This document shows positions 36,627 to 44,960 of a DNA stretch of 64,000 nt, piece after piece. The stretch covers positions 113,187-177,186 of the forward strand of contig NZ_JAHVAP010000011.1 of the NCBI RefSeq assembly GCF_024721155.1, in the 5' to 3' direction. The translations under genes were made by a program, and so were the position numbers. Position 1 is the first letter of the stretch. Each line of letters begins with the position of its first letter. The notes beneath the pieces are model-generated. The model ran no database searches. It saw nothing but the letters and a program-made list of their open reading frames with translations, and was not told the origin of the DNA. Source of the DNA: Mucilaginibacter phenanthrenivorans (GTDB lineage: Bacteria; Bacteroidota; Bacteroidia; Sphingobacteriales; Sphingobacteriaceae).

Positions 36627-38495
36627 ATGGCCTCATTTTACAAACTGCTATTTCCAATAGTATTATTGGGAACTTTTAATAGTTACGCGCAAACTGCATT
36701 GCCCATTCCCGTAAATTTACAAGCTACCTATGGCAAAGGCACCCGCACTACAACAGGAGCACCTGGTAAAAACTACTGGCAAAACAGCGCAGATTACACA
36801 ATCGCAGTAAATTTCAACCCAATCAGCCGGGTACTGGATGGCACTGTAGCTGTCGATTATACCAACAACAGCCCCGATACCTTATACGAGGTGGATCTTA
36901 AGCTTTACCCTAACATTTATAAAAAGGGCGCTATCCGTAACATGGCCATCTCTGATAGCGACGCTACCGACGGCGTTCAGATAAAAAAATTAGCCATCGA
37001 TAAAACAGATCAGGACGCCGCCCGGTGGAGGATTGACGGCACGAACATGACCTTGAAAACAACTCCAATTTTGCCAAAGCAAAAAGTACATCTTGATATT
37101 GCCTATTCATACATCCTGAATAAGACATCGCATATCCGCACCGGGCAGGTTGATTCGGGCGCGTTCTTTATCGCTTACTTTTTTCCGCGTATTGCTGTTT
37201 ATGATGATATTGACGGCTGGAACCAGAACCATTACCGTGGCGGCGAAGAATTTTATAATGATTTTTGCCATTTTAACCTTTCGGTTACAGTACCCGGCAA
37301 CTATAAGGTTTGGAGCACCGGCAACTTAAAAAACGCTGAAGATGTGTATGCGCCAAAGATAGTTCAGCGCATTCATGATGCGGGTTTAAGTGACAAGGTA
37401 ACCGACGTAATTACCGAAACAGAAATCAACGAACCAATCACGGCAAAAAAGCTTACCAATACCTGGAAATTTGAAGCCGATAGCGTAACTGATATGGCAT
37501 TTGCCATCAGTAACCATTATATATGGAAGGCCAGCAGCCTGGTTGTTGATCCAAAAACCGGCAGGCGTACCAGGGTTGACGCTGTTTTTAATCCCAACCA
37601 CAAGGACTATTTCGAGGTGATCAACTATGCGCGCAAAACTGTAGAAGCCATGAGTTACCAGTTCCCCAAATGGCCTTACCCCTATCCGCACGAAACCGTT
37701 TTTGACGGGCTGGACCAAATGGAATACCCAATGATGGTGAACGACAACCCAACGCCAACCAGCGAAGACGGCATTGAGCTCACCGACCATGAGATCTTCC
37801 ATACCATGTTCCCCTTTTATATGGGCATCAACGAAACCAAATATGGCTGGATGGACGAGGGTTGGGCAACCATAGGCGAGTGGGTGATCAGCCCAAGGAT
37901 CGATCCTAAAATAACCGATACTTTTGGCGTGGAGGCTTATGCTGAAAGCGCGGGGCGCGAAGATGATCAGCCGATCATGTCACTTACCACACAGCTGTCG
38001 GGCGCGAGTTTTTTTACCGACTCTTATCCAAAACCAGCAATGGGATATTTGTATGTTAGGGATATGTTGGGTGATGAATTGTTTACAAAAGCCCTGCATA
38101 ATTATATTTCACAATGGCACGGCAAACACCCCATGCCGTTCGACTTTTTTAATTCTATAAATACCGGCGCGGGCGTAAACCTTAACTGGTTCTGGAAAAG
38201 CTGGTTTATTGATGGCGGCATCCCCGATCTGGGTATCGGAAAAGTAAGTAATTCAGGGAAAAACTATTCGGTTGTGATTAACCGCGTGGGCAGCAAACCA
38301 ACCCCGGTCGATCTTACTATTTATTATGCCGATGGTACCACACAGCAAATTCACCAGAGCATAAAAGCGTGGGCAAATGGCGAGCAAACTTATAGCGCCA
38401 CTTTTACCGCAAAAGGCACTGTAACTAAAATTGTGTTAGGCGGCAGTTATGATCCTGATTCAAATAAGGCGAATAATGTTTGGGTAGCGAAGTAA
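36627..38495 (+). CDS. Secreted M1-family zinc aminopeptidase
   Basis: 622 residues with a signal peptide ending NSYAQ. N-terminal beta-domain (about 50-270) then a thermolysin-like catalytic domain. Zinc ligands His388 and His392 in HEIFH and Glu411 in WMDEGWAT; the exopeptidase-like motif reads GLDQMEYPMM in place of GAMEN. It removes N-terminal residues from peptides in the periplasm or outside. The HExxH-18-E spacing is normal for M1. Monocistronic, followed by a cluster of palindromic repeats. Confidence 0.92.
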   Translation: MASFYKLLFPIVLLGTFNSYAQTALPIPVNLQATYGKGTRTTTGAPGKNYWQNSADYTIAVNFNPISRVLDGTVAVDYTNNSPDTLYEVDLKLYPNIYKKGAIRNMAISDSDATDGVQIKKLAIDKTDQDAARWRIDGTNMTLKTTPILPKQKVHLDIAYSYILNKTSHIRTGQVDSGAFFIAYFFPRIAVYDDIDGWNQNHYRGGEEFYNDFCHFNLSVTVPGNYKVWSTGNLKNAEDVYAPKIVQRIHDAGLSDKVTDVITETEINEPITAKKLTNTWKFEADSVTDMAFAISNHYIWKASSLVVDPKTGRRTRVDAVFNPNHKDYFEVINYARKTVEAMSYQFPKWPYPYPHETVFDGLDQMEYPMMVNDNPTPTSEDGIELTDHEIFHTMFPFYMGINETKYGWMDEGWATIGEWVISPRIDPKITDTFGVEAYAESAGREDDQPIMSLTTQLSGASFFTDSYPKPAMGYLYVRDMLGDELFTKALHNYISQWHGKHPMPFDFFNSINTGAGVNLNWFWKSWFIDGGIPDLGIGKVSNSGKNYSVVINRVGSKPTPVDLTIYYADGTTQQIHQSIKAWANGEQTYSATFTAKGTVTKIVLGGSYDPDSNKANNVWVAK

Positions 38496-38528
38496 GAAAG
38501 AAATTTAAATCCATCCCCACCGGCTGTA

Positions 38529-38724
38529 AACTAAGATTCTCCGGATATAATGATTTCAAGATGCAAGAACGTGTTTCCCCGCCGGCTGTGTCCTCACAGC
38601 CGGTTGATGCCAGTGGTTTGAACTAAGATTTTCAGGACGTAAAGATTTTAGGATACTGGTGATATCTCCGGCAGGATCTTCCCGGCAGGCAGCATTTTGG
38701 AAGTGGTTGTGAGGACACAACCAC
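38529..38724. repeat. Composite repeat: two 36-base direct repeats and two hairpins
   Basis: Imperfect direct repeats start AACTAAGATT at 38529-38564 and 38621-38656. Two perfect hairpins lie in the same stretch: CCGGCTGT-GTCCTC-ACAGCCGG (38582-38603) and GTGGTTGT-GAGGAC-ACAACCAC (38703-38724). Their loops are reverse complements of each other. A further half-site CCGGCTGT is at 38520. The region separates convergent genes. Confidence 0.75.
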
Positions 38725-38779
38725 AAGGGAATTGGATGATAAAATTCAGCTTCATCACCTCAATCAGCCCAATCAGCGA

Positions 38780-39463
38780 TCAGGCTTTCACCGCTCTCAA
38801 CATCTCCCTTTTTCCCGGCGCACCTGGCGCCTTCTCAACCATGCAACCTAACGCCTTTAAAGCGCGCTTTAAATTGCCGGTTATGGCATAGGTGACGAAC
38901 ACGCCGCCAGGTTTTAAAAATTGAATGGTATGTGCCATAGCTATTTCATCCCACATTTCGGGTTGGTAGGCGACCGCGAAAGCATCAAAATAGATGATGT
39001 CGTACTGTTGGTCAGATTGGAAATTGAGGAGTTTGCAGTTGGCAATTTGCAGTTGGCAGTAAGCAGTTAAAGAAATTTCCGCGGTTAACGCATTGGGATA
39101 ATCGGCAATAAATTGCTGCCATAACGCTGCAGAAACATATTGGTCGTAGCCCGTTTGACTGGTCATTTCCCCGGTTAAAGGATATGCTTCGATGCCTGTA
39201 TAATCCAGATTGATTTTTTTTTTGGTACAAAAATCAGCACTTAACAAAAAGTTCAGACCTGTTCCAAAACCAACTTCCAAAATAGAAACGGTAGTTAATT
39301 CTGCCCCGCTTTTTTCAAGGAAGTACTTTAAGCCTGAATTTAAGAAAACGTGCGTACTTTCTTGCAAGGCACCATGCCTGGAATGGTAATTTTCACCAAC
39401 CTCCGGATTGTAAATGGTGTTTGATCCATCAGCGGTTTGAATTATTTTTAGTTCATGATTCAT
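38780..39463 (-). CDS. mnmD: MnmD-like tRNA 5-methylaminomethyl-2-thiouridine methyltransferase
   Basis: 227 residues, SAM-dependent methyltransferase of the MnmC N-terminal/MnmD family. The start NPEVGENYHSRHGALQES is the family hallmark, followed by the SAM motif LEVGFGTGLNFLL and by IIYFDAFAVAYQPEMWDE. The C-terminus has GGVFVTYAITGNLKRALKA and PGAPGKREM, also typical. It methylates wobble U34 derivatives in tRNA as a stand-alone enzyme without the MnmC oxidase domain. Residues about 132-150 (AYCQLQIANCKLLNFQS) are encoded by a stutter tract and look inserted. Confidence 0.9.
   Translation of the reverse strand: MNHELKIIQTADGSNTIYNPEVGENYHSRHGALQESTHVFLNSGLKYFLEKSGAELTTVSILEVGFGTGLNFLLSADFCTKKKINLDYTGIEAYPLTGEMTSQTGYDQYVSAALWQQFIADYPNALTAEISLTAYCQLQIANCKLLNFQSDQQYDIIYFDAFAVAYQPEMWDEIAMAHTIQFLKPGGVFVTYAITGNLKRALKALGCMVEKAPGAPGKREMLRAVKA
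39032..39068. repeat. Stutter tract inside the mnmD frame
   Basis: TTTGCAGTTGGCAA, TTTGCAGTTGGCAG and TAAGCAGTTAA are successive variants of one 14-base word. The period is not a multiple of three but the reading frame stays open through it. Confidence 0.75.
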
Positions 39464-39509
39464 AGTTGATGGTTCAAAGCAGAGATTTCGAAATGCGCGA
39501 AAACATCCA

Positions 39510-40853
39510 TTAGATCTGGGCCGCCATCTCTACCACTACCTCGCCCAAATCGTAAACCGTCGCATTGCTCATCGCAGCTTTAATAATACTAACAGCAGCA
39601 GCCGAACGATAACCAGCTGCACAGTGCACAACAATTGGCTTGTCGGTTGGGATTTCACCAACTCTTTCACGTAGCTCAGGAAGCGGAATAGTCACAGCGC
39701 TTTTGAATATCAAGCGTTCTTCCGTTTCGTTACGGTTGCGTACATCAACTATGGTATAGTTTTCTGTGTGATTTATAAAAGTAGTTAAATCAAGTTCCGG
39801 CAGTTTTTCTGTTGCCAATGACGGCGCTAACAACGCACCTTTAATATTTTGCTCGTAGCCAATTTTAGCAGCCTTTTTAATCATCTTATCCAACTCAACG
39901 TCGTCAGCCGCAATCAGGTAAAACTGTTCATCCGGGCCTACTATTGAACCAAGCCAGGTTTCAAATTTATCACCATCCTGCAAATTGAACGCGCCCTTTA
40001 AATAACCATTTCTGAAGTCTTGTTTTGGGCGGGTATCAATAATCAACACGTCATTGTCCAATACAGCGTCGCTATCAATCCTCAAAACAGCATCAATGCT
40101 ATCGTTAAATCCGGGGGCACCTTTTTTATTGATCTCTACATCCTGCCCGAAATATTTGGGAACAAAGGGCTGGTCGGTAGTTAGGGTTTTAACAAACTGT
40201 AATTCATCCATCAGCTGTAATGCATAATTTTCGCGCAATTCGCGACCAATAGTACTTTGCAGATCAGGACTCATATTTTTACCGCATAACGAGCCTGGGC
40301 CGTGCGCAGGATAAACTACTACGCTGTGCGGCAGCTTCATCAGCTTATCGCGGGTTGAATGGTACATCTGCTTCGCCAGCTCTTCCTTCTTTGCTGTAAT
40401 GTTTCCAACGCTTTCTCGCAGATCCGGCCGGCCAACATCGCCAACAAATAAGGTATCGCCTGTAAACAGCGCCGTTTCCTTACCATCCTCATCCTCAACC
40501 AAAATACAGATCGAATCGGGCGAATGGCCGGGCGTGTTTATTGACTTAAGTTTGATATCGTTTAACTGGATAACGTCGCCGTCATCAAAAGTTTCGTGCG
40601 GGTATTCGGCGCCGGTTAATTTGCTGGCATAAATAACTGCCCCGGTAGTTTGGTGGATCTCCAGGTGTGAGCTCACAAAATCGGCATGCGGATGTGTTTC
40701 TATCACACCAACAATATCGGCATCGTGTTGAGCGGCAAAATCATAATAGGGTTGCGGATCGCGGGCGGGATCGATAACAATCATTTTTCCTGTCCGGATA
40801 AGGGCATATGAGCCATGTGCTAAGCCCTTGTCGTAAAATTGCTGGATAATCAT
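39510..40853 (-). CDS. MBL-fold persulfide-dioxygenase-like protein with two rhodanese domains
   Basis: 447 residues. N-terminal metallo-beta-lactamase domain (1-240) with THPHADF (His54, His56, Asp58), PGHSPDS and FTGDTLFVGDVGRPDL, the ETHE1/persulfide-dioxygenase pattern. Two rhodanese domains follow: the first (about 255-350) has no catalytic Cys, the second (about 360-447) has it in VVHCAAGYRSA. The architecture is that of CstB/Blh-type enzymes, which oxidise persulfide and transfer the sulfur. Cytoplasmic. A -7 element lies 7 bases before the ATG. Confidence 0.92.
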   Translation of the reverse strand: MIIQQFYDKGLAHGSYALIRTGKMIVIDPARDPQPYYDFAAQHDADIVGVIETHPHADFVSSHLEIHQTTGAVIYASKLTGAEYPHETFDDGDVIQLNDIKLKSINTPGHSPDSICILVEDEDGKETALFTGDTLFVGDVGRPDLRESVGNITAKKEELAKQMYHSTRDKLMKLPHSVVVYPAHGPGSLCGKNMSPDLQSTIGRELRENYALQLMDELQFVKTLTTDQPFVPKYFGQDVEINKKGAPGFNDSIDAVLRIDSDAVLDNDVLIIDTRPKQDFRNGYLKGAFNLQDGDKFETWLGSIVGPDEQFYLIAADDVELDKMIKKAAKIGYEQNIKGALLAPSLATEKLPELDLTTFINHTENYTIVDVRNRNETEERLIFKSAVTIPLPELRERVGEIPTDKPIVVHCAAGYRSAAAVSIIKAAMSNATVYDLGEVVVEMAAQI

Positions 40854-40860
40854 TTCGGTG

Positions 40861-40868
40861 CAAAGATA
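40861..40868 (-). promoter_or_regulatory. -7 element close to the MBL-rhodanese ATG
   Basis: The minus strand reads TATCTTTG, a perfect TAnnTTTG, only 7 bases from the start codon. This would give a leaderless or nearly leaderless transcript. Confidence 0.4.
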
Positions 40869-40870
40869 AT

Positions 40871-40908
40871 TGAATTTCGGAATTCGGATATTCGATTTCG
40901 GATTCTGG
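40871..40908. repeat. Degenerate stutter tract, TTCGATTTCGGATT type
   Basis: AATTTCGG, AATTCGGATA, TTCGATTTCGG and ATTCTGG are variants of one word. A related tract lies at 62849-62875. Confidence 0.6.
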
Positions 40909-41048
40909 ACGGAATATGACGAAACCGGGATTAAGAACCGGGGATTAAGCGGATTTAAGAGATTTACTAAAGATGATGATTTAGAGATTTCTTAATGCTG
41001 CATTTCAAATCAATCAGCTTCATCAAAAACATCAGCCTAAATCAGTGA

Positions 41049-41408
41049 TCAATTCTCTACCCGCTTTACCAGCAAAAACTCATCATTATCTAACGGAAGG
41101 TAACCATATTCATAACAAAAATGATAGGTTTTGCCATTTTGCGTTTGATAACTGCGGGTATGGTATTCAAAGTCGAACCCTTTCGCCGAAAGTTTTTTAC
41201 CTGTGGTTTTTGTTTTGCCGCCTGGATTTAGCTCCTCCAGTATTCGTCGGTTTTTGCGAAGTATATTGTTGATATTCCGTACTAAATTATAGCTACTGCT
41301 GTTAAGTTGGTTGTTATAATTATTGCGGCAAAGGTCATTACAGAATTTTTTATCAGCCCGGCCATGTAGGGCCGTTCCGCAGTCAAGGCATAGTCTTTCG
41401 GCATCCAT
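41049..41408 (-). CDS. Small zinc-finger protein of unknown function
   Basis: 119 residues. An N-terminal zinc ribbon is formed by Cys7, Cys10, Cys23 and Cys27 (CLDC and FCNDLC), then a basic helical segment NLVRNINNILRKNRRIL and an aromatic C-terminal region. It looks nucleic-acid binding and is a conserved type of hypothetical in Bacteroidota. Divergent from ssb with a palindrome in between. Confidence 0.75.
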   Translation of the reverse strand: MDAERLCLDCGTALHGRADKKFCNDLCRNNYNNQLNSSSYNLVRNINNILRKNRRILEELNPGGKTKTTGKKLSAKGFDFEYHTRSYQTQNGKTYHFCYEYGYLPLDNDEFLLVKRVEN

Positions 41409-41433
41409 CGGCTAAAGATAAATAAAACATTAT

Positions 41434-41457
41434 CCGTTTGCAAACGCTTACAAACGG
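41434..41457. promoter_or_regulatory. Palindrome between zinc-finger gene and ssb
   Basis: CGTTTGCAAACG (41435-41446) is a perfect 12-base palindrome. CCGTTTG (41434-41440) also pairs with CAAACGG (41451-41457), so three half-sites exist in 24 bases, as expected for cooperative repressor binding. Confidence 0.4.
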
Positions 41458-41548
41458 AAATTGTCGACTATAAGCGGTTAATAACCGGGTAAAGTTTAGC
41501 CACACCACACCTTTGTATCGTCAATTAACAACAATTAAAATTTAAACG

Positions 41549-41881
41549 ATGATGAATTCATTAAGAAACAGCGTACGCCTGGTAGGAAACCTGGGTATGG
41601 ATCCCGAAGTAAAGAGCTTTGACAACAACAAACAGTTAGCTAAATTTTCAATCGCTACTAACGAAACTTACAAGAACGACAAAGGCGAGCGCATCACAGA
41701 AACCCAATGGCACAATTTGGTTGCCTGGGGCAGCCAGGCAAAATTTATTGGCGACTACCTTAAAAAAGGAGACGAAGTTGCTATTGAGGGCAAGCTTACC
41801 AATCGCAACTGGACTGACAAGGACGGCAACAAACGTTACATGACAGAAGTGATTGTAAACGATTTTATAAAACTAAAATAA
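41549..41881 (+). CDS. ssb: Single-stranded DNA-binding protein (short form)
   Basis: 110 residues made of the OB fold only: SLRNSVRLVGNLGMDPEVK, then FSIATNETYKNDKGE and TQWHNLVAWG, the canonical SSB strands. It ends MTEVIVNDFIKLK and lacks the flexible linker and acidic D-D-x-P-F tail that recruits partner proteins in replicative SSB. It is therefore probably an accessory SSB paralogue. ATG codons at 41549 and 41552 are both possible. A terminator follows. Confidence 0.92.
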   Translation: MMNSLRNSVRLVGNLGMDPEVKSFDNNKQLAKFSIATNETYKNDKGERITETQWHNLVAWGSQAKFIGDYLKKGDEVAIEGKLTNRNWTDKDGNKRYMTEVIVNDFIKLK

Positions 41882-41930
41882 CCTAAACATTATAACAACC
41901 GGCTTAATTCAAGATCCAAAACTATGAAAA

Positions 41931-41967
41931 CAGGGGCGGCGTGAAGCCGGCGCCGTTCCTGCTTTTT
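41931..41967 (+). terminator. Terminator after ssb
   Basis: CAGGGGCGGCG (41931-41941) pairs with CGCCGTTCCTG (41951-41961) using two G-U pairs, then CTTTTT. Confidence 0.65.
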
Positions 41968-41983
41968 ATTGAGTTACCTTAAA

Positions 41984-42018
41984 AACTTAATCAACCTAAT
42001 CCAACTCCCTCAACTAAT
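41984..42018. repeat. Degenerate stutter tract, reverse-complement copy of the 11162 type
   Basis: Its complement reads GTTGGATTAGGTTGATTAAG, nearly the same as the tract at 11162-11206. It directly abuts the promoter of the next gene. Confidence 0.55.
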
Positions 42019-42031
42019 CGTTATATTTGTT

Positions 42032-42307
42032 ATGTACTTAGAAGCAAAAGAAACCGCCCGGCTCTATAAATTATTAAGCGATAAATTGGGGAGCGATACC
42101 GCCGAGGCGATGTTTAAATACATTGATAACAAAACTGAACGATCAGTGGAAGCAACAATCAAAAAATTAGCTACGAAGGATGACATTGCCAATGTCCGTA
42201 AAGAAATGGGCGAGTATAAGGCCGAAACTATCAAATGGATGTTTATTTTTTGGGTGGGCCAGGTAGTTACAACTTTAGGGATTGTTATGTTCTTTATCAA
42301 AAAATAG
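42032..42307 (+). CDS. Coiled-coil protein with C-terminal membrane anchor (DUF1640/CCDC90-like)
   Basis: 91 residues. A helical and coiled-coil region with KKLATKDDIANVRKEMGEYK precedes one membrane helix (IKWMFIFWVGQVVTTLGIVM) and a short basic tail. The layout matches small DUF1640-like proteins common in bacteria; function unknown. ATG 42032 is preferred to an in-frame TTG at 41969, since the extra residues would come from a repeat tract. A perfect TATATTTG (42022-42029) ends 2 bases before the ATG. Confidence 0.7.
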   Translation: MYLEAKETARLYKLLSDKLGSDTAEAMFKYIDNKTERSVEATIKKLATKDDIANVRKEMGEYKAETIKWMFIFWVGQVVTTLGIVMFFIKK

Positions 42308-42377
42308 GTATTAACCTACCGTAAGCTATTATTAAACTATTTGAGCCTTAGCAAAATTTTATATTATTTCAAGAATT

Positions 42378-43151
42378 TTAAGCTTTCAACAAAAAGCGCT
42401 CAATTGTATTGATATAAGTTTTCGGTTCCTCAAACATAGGCGCATGCCCGGAATACTCCATCTCAACAAATGTTGCATTTTTAATTAACGAAGCCACTTC
42501 CATTCCCTCCGCCGGCGGGTTTAATCCGTCATATTTTCCGCTAATGACCAACGTTGTCGCTTTTATTTTTGAGAGATCATTTCTAAAATCAAAAGCACCA
42601 ATGGCTTTATTGGCAGCATTAAATTGGTCAGGGCTTAAAGTTGTCTCAAATATCTCCAAATGATTTTTCATCAGTTCAGGATCATATACCATATATTTCA
42701 AAAGCTTCAATATTGTTGAATGCATATCCAGGCCTTTGATTTCTGTTTCATGCTCTTTAAATAAATGTTGTATAGATGATGTGAGCCCATTGGACTTTGT
42801 AACAGTTAATATTAATTTACCGATGCGATCCGGAGCAGTAATCGCGACCAATTGAGAAATATAACTGCCCATCGAGCCCCCCAGCAAATGCGCTTTTTCA
42901 ATGCTAAAATGATCCATGATTCCTAAAACATCATTTACATGATCCTGCAGAGTGAATTGTACTGGTTTATCTGACTGTCCGTGACCACGACAATCTAATG
43001 CAATAGTTTTGAAGTTTTTTGACAGCGGTTCAATTGCATTTCTTAAATGAGCCTCATGATCTCCGCCCACCCCATGTATTAATATAATAGGAAATCCAGC
43101 CCCTTTAACTTCAACATAAAGCTGAATACCATTAATTTTTATAAGACCCAT
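42378..43151 (-). CDS. Alpha/beta hydrolase
   Basis: 257 residues, classical alpha/beta hydrolase. HGVGGDHEAH oxyanion region, nucleophile Ser in LLGGSMGS, acid Asp in SGKYDGLNPP and His in YSGHAPMFEE. Domain order and CRGHGQSDKP loop resemble 3-oxoadipate enol-lactonases and non-haem haloperoxidase-like esterases. Cytoplasmic. ATG 43151 is used; a TTG three codons earlier is less likely. Substrate unknown and no pathway neighbours. Confidence 0.88.
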   Translation of the reverse strand: MGLIKINGIQLYVEVKGAGFPIILIHGVGGDHEAHLRNAIEPLSKNFKTIALDCRGHGQSDKPVQFTLQDHVNDVLGIMDHFSIEKAHLLGGSMGSYISQLVAITAPDRIGKLILTVTKSNGLTSSIQHLFKEHETEIKGLDMHSTILKLLKYMVYDPELMKNHLEIFETTLSPDQFNAANKAIGAFDFRNDLSKIKATTLVISGKYDGLNPPAEGMEVASLIKNATFVEMEYSGHAPMFEEPKTYINTIERFLLKA

Positions 43152-43437
43152 ATTAATCAATTAAAATCATCCTTCTGTGCAAAGGTAGTCTTACTGAAAT
43201 ATTGAAATATTAAACTACTTTAATATTTCGCATTCTGTTCTCTTATTATTTTGACTGATTAACCTTGATTTCAAGCTATAAGATTAAGGGCTATCTTTCC
43301 AGATGGGGAAGTGTATTGACTATTTTAAAATGAAAAAGCTAGTCGTTCTGCCATCTCATCCTTTCACTTTATATTATCTGGAAATCTTTATGACAACCGG
43401 CTTCATATCCACCCCAAAAAAGGATAGCAAAAGCCGG

Positions 43438-44880
43438 CTACGCCTGCTCTTCCCCCTTCAAATAAATAGTCTTTTCAACAATGGTATGGATCACAGCATC
43501 AAGCTCCTTGGCGGTGATATCGATATGGTTAATAATTTCCTTATTCAGCGGGTTATCCAGATCAACTTTATCGAATAAATTAACAAGGCCCAATATCGTA
43601 GCTACCGGACGCCTGATCTCGTGAGAACTTATCGCAGCGATCTCTTGCAGGCGTCTGTTCTGATCCTTCACATGATCCTGGTTTCGTTTATTTTCAATCA
43701 GAACACGCAGGATGTTCGCTGTGCGCTCTATCAATTGTAATTCCGTCGATTTAGGCTCCCTGTTTTCGGTATAATAAACTGCAAATGTGGCCAACACCTG
43801 CGAGCTGTTGGAACTTATGATGGGGGTTGACCAGCAAGCGTTGATCCCGTAGGGTAAAACAAGGTGTCTATAATCATCCCATAGCGGGTTCGTCGCAATG
43901 TCATTGACGATGATCTGGCTGCGGTGGTATGCTGCAGTACCGCATGACCCGGCTCTTGGTCCAATAGCAGTTCCGTCAATAGCTTCACAATATGCTGCAG
44001 GCAGCCTTGGTGCCGCTATATGGTATAATTTTTCACCCGCATCATCAACTTCCAAAACAGAACAAATCATATCAGGATAAATATCTTCTATCCCTAAAAG
44101 CAATGCTTTAACTGTTTGTGGTAAAGTTTGGTGCGAAGATGCATTTAACTCAAGCACATTTTTTTCAAGTGCAAGAATCAATTGTTGTGTTTTTATACGG
44201 GTAATATCCCGAACAAACACAGCTACCTCGCCCTGGTACGGGTAAATATTAACCCTCAACCATCGTTTTAAGTAATTGTTGAAGTATTGGATCTGGCTGG
44301 ATATATTTCCCTTGATAGCCGCTTTAAACTTCGCGAAGATCTCATCGGTAATTCCAAAGGTAATAAGCTCCCTAAAATTGATATTGACAAGCTGTTCATT
44401 TTTCAACCCCGTGATGGCCTGGAAGGCCGGGTTAAATGAAGTTATTTGCCACTTACCATTCATTATAAAAAAGCCCTCGTTAAAGCTTTGAATAATGTGT
44501 TGAATCTTATTGGTGGTGTCGTTGGGGCCTGAGCTTTCAAAAACTTCTGTTAGATTAACCCCTATAGCATATACAAGGCTGTCTCCAGGGTTTAAGGTAA
44601 CCGACCATTTGATATTATAATAGCGGCCATTTTTTGCCTTTATGCGACTTTCATACCCAAAAATGTTATTTTTATCGGGCAAATTCATTAACAGCTCATC
44701 AAGTCTTTTGATATCCGCAGGATGAAAAAAATAATTTGCTTTTTGTCCCACCAATTCCTCCTCAGTATAACCCAAAACTGCTCTAAGTGCAGCGTTTGTT
44801 TTAACTATTGTCCCATCGGTATTTGAAATGCAAAAAAAGTCGGTTGATTGATCGAACAGAAAGGCAAAAATCGAATCCAT
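43438..44880 (-). CDS. PAS-PAS-GAF protein with HisKA domain but no ATPase domain
   Basis: 480 residues. PAS1 (about 1-115), PAS2 (about 125-230), GAF (about 240-400) with a SCGTAAYHR segment, and a HisKA dimerisation helix pair (about 405-475) with phospho-acceptor His420 in SSHEIRRPVATILGL. The protein stops right after the second helix, so the HATPase_c domain of a histidine kinase is missing. No kinase domain is visible downstream in any frame. It may be phosphorylated by another kinase or act as a dimeric scaffold. No response regulator nearby. Confidence 0.85.
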   Translation of the reverse strand: MDSIFAFLFDQSTDFFCISNTDGTIVKTNAALRAVLGYTEEELVGQKANYFFHPADIKRLDELLMNLPDKNNIFGYESRIKAKNGRYYNIKWSVTLNPGDSLVYAIGVNLTEVFESSGPNDTTNKIQHIIQSFNEGFFIMNGKWQITSFNPAFQAITGLKNEQLVNINFRELITFGITDEIFAKFKAAIKGNISSQIQYFNNYLKRWLRVNIYPYQGEVAVFVRDITRIKTQQLILALEKNVLELNASSHQTLPQTVKALLLGIEDIYPDMICSVLEVDDAGEKLYHIAAPRLPAAYCEAIDGTAIGPRAGSCGTAAYHRSQIIVNDIATNPLWDDYRHLVLPYGINACWSTPIISSNSSQVLATFAVYYTENREPKSTELQLIERTANILRVLIENKRNQDHVKDQNRRLQEIAAISSHEIRRPVATILGLVNLFDKVDLDNPLNKEIINHIDITAKELDAVIHTIVEKTIYLKGEEQA

Positions 44881-44960
44881 TTATTAAAGGATTAGGTATC
44901 AGATATATAATATCTAAAATTAAAGATATTTTATCGATAATACCAATAATATATTTGAAG

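Noticed and set aside
43397..43441. Inverted repeat with AGCCGGCTT/AAGCCGGTT at the end of the PAS/GAF gene
   Set aside because: The stem is interrupted and has no T run; I cannot tell whether it is a terminator.
43303..43578. 91-codon plus-strand frame
   Set aside because: It overlaps the HisKA-coding end of the PAS/GAF gene on the opposite strand and has no protein-like features.
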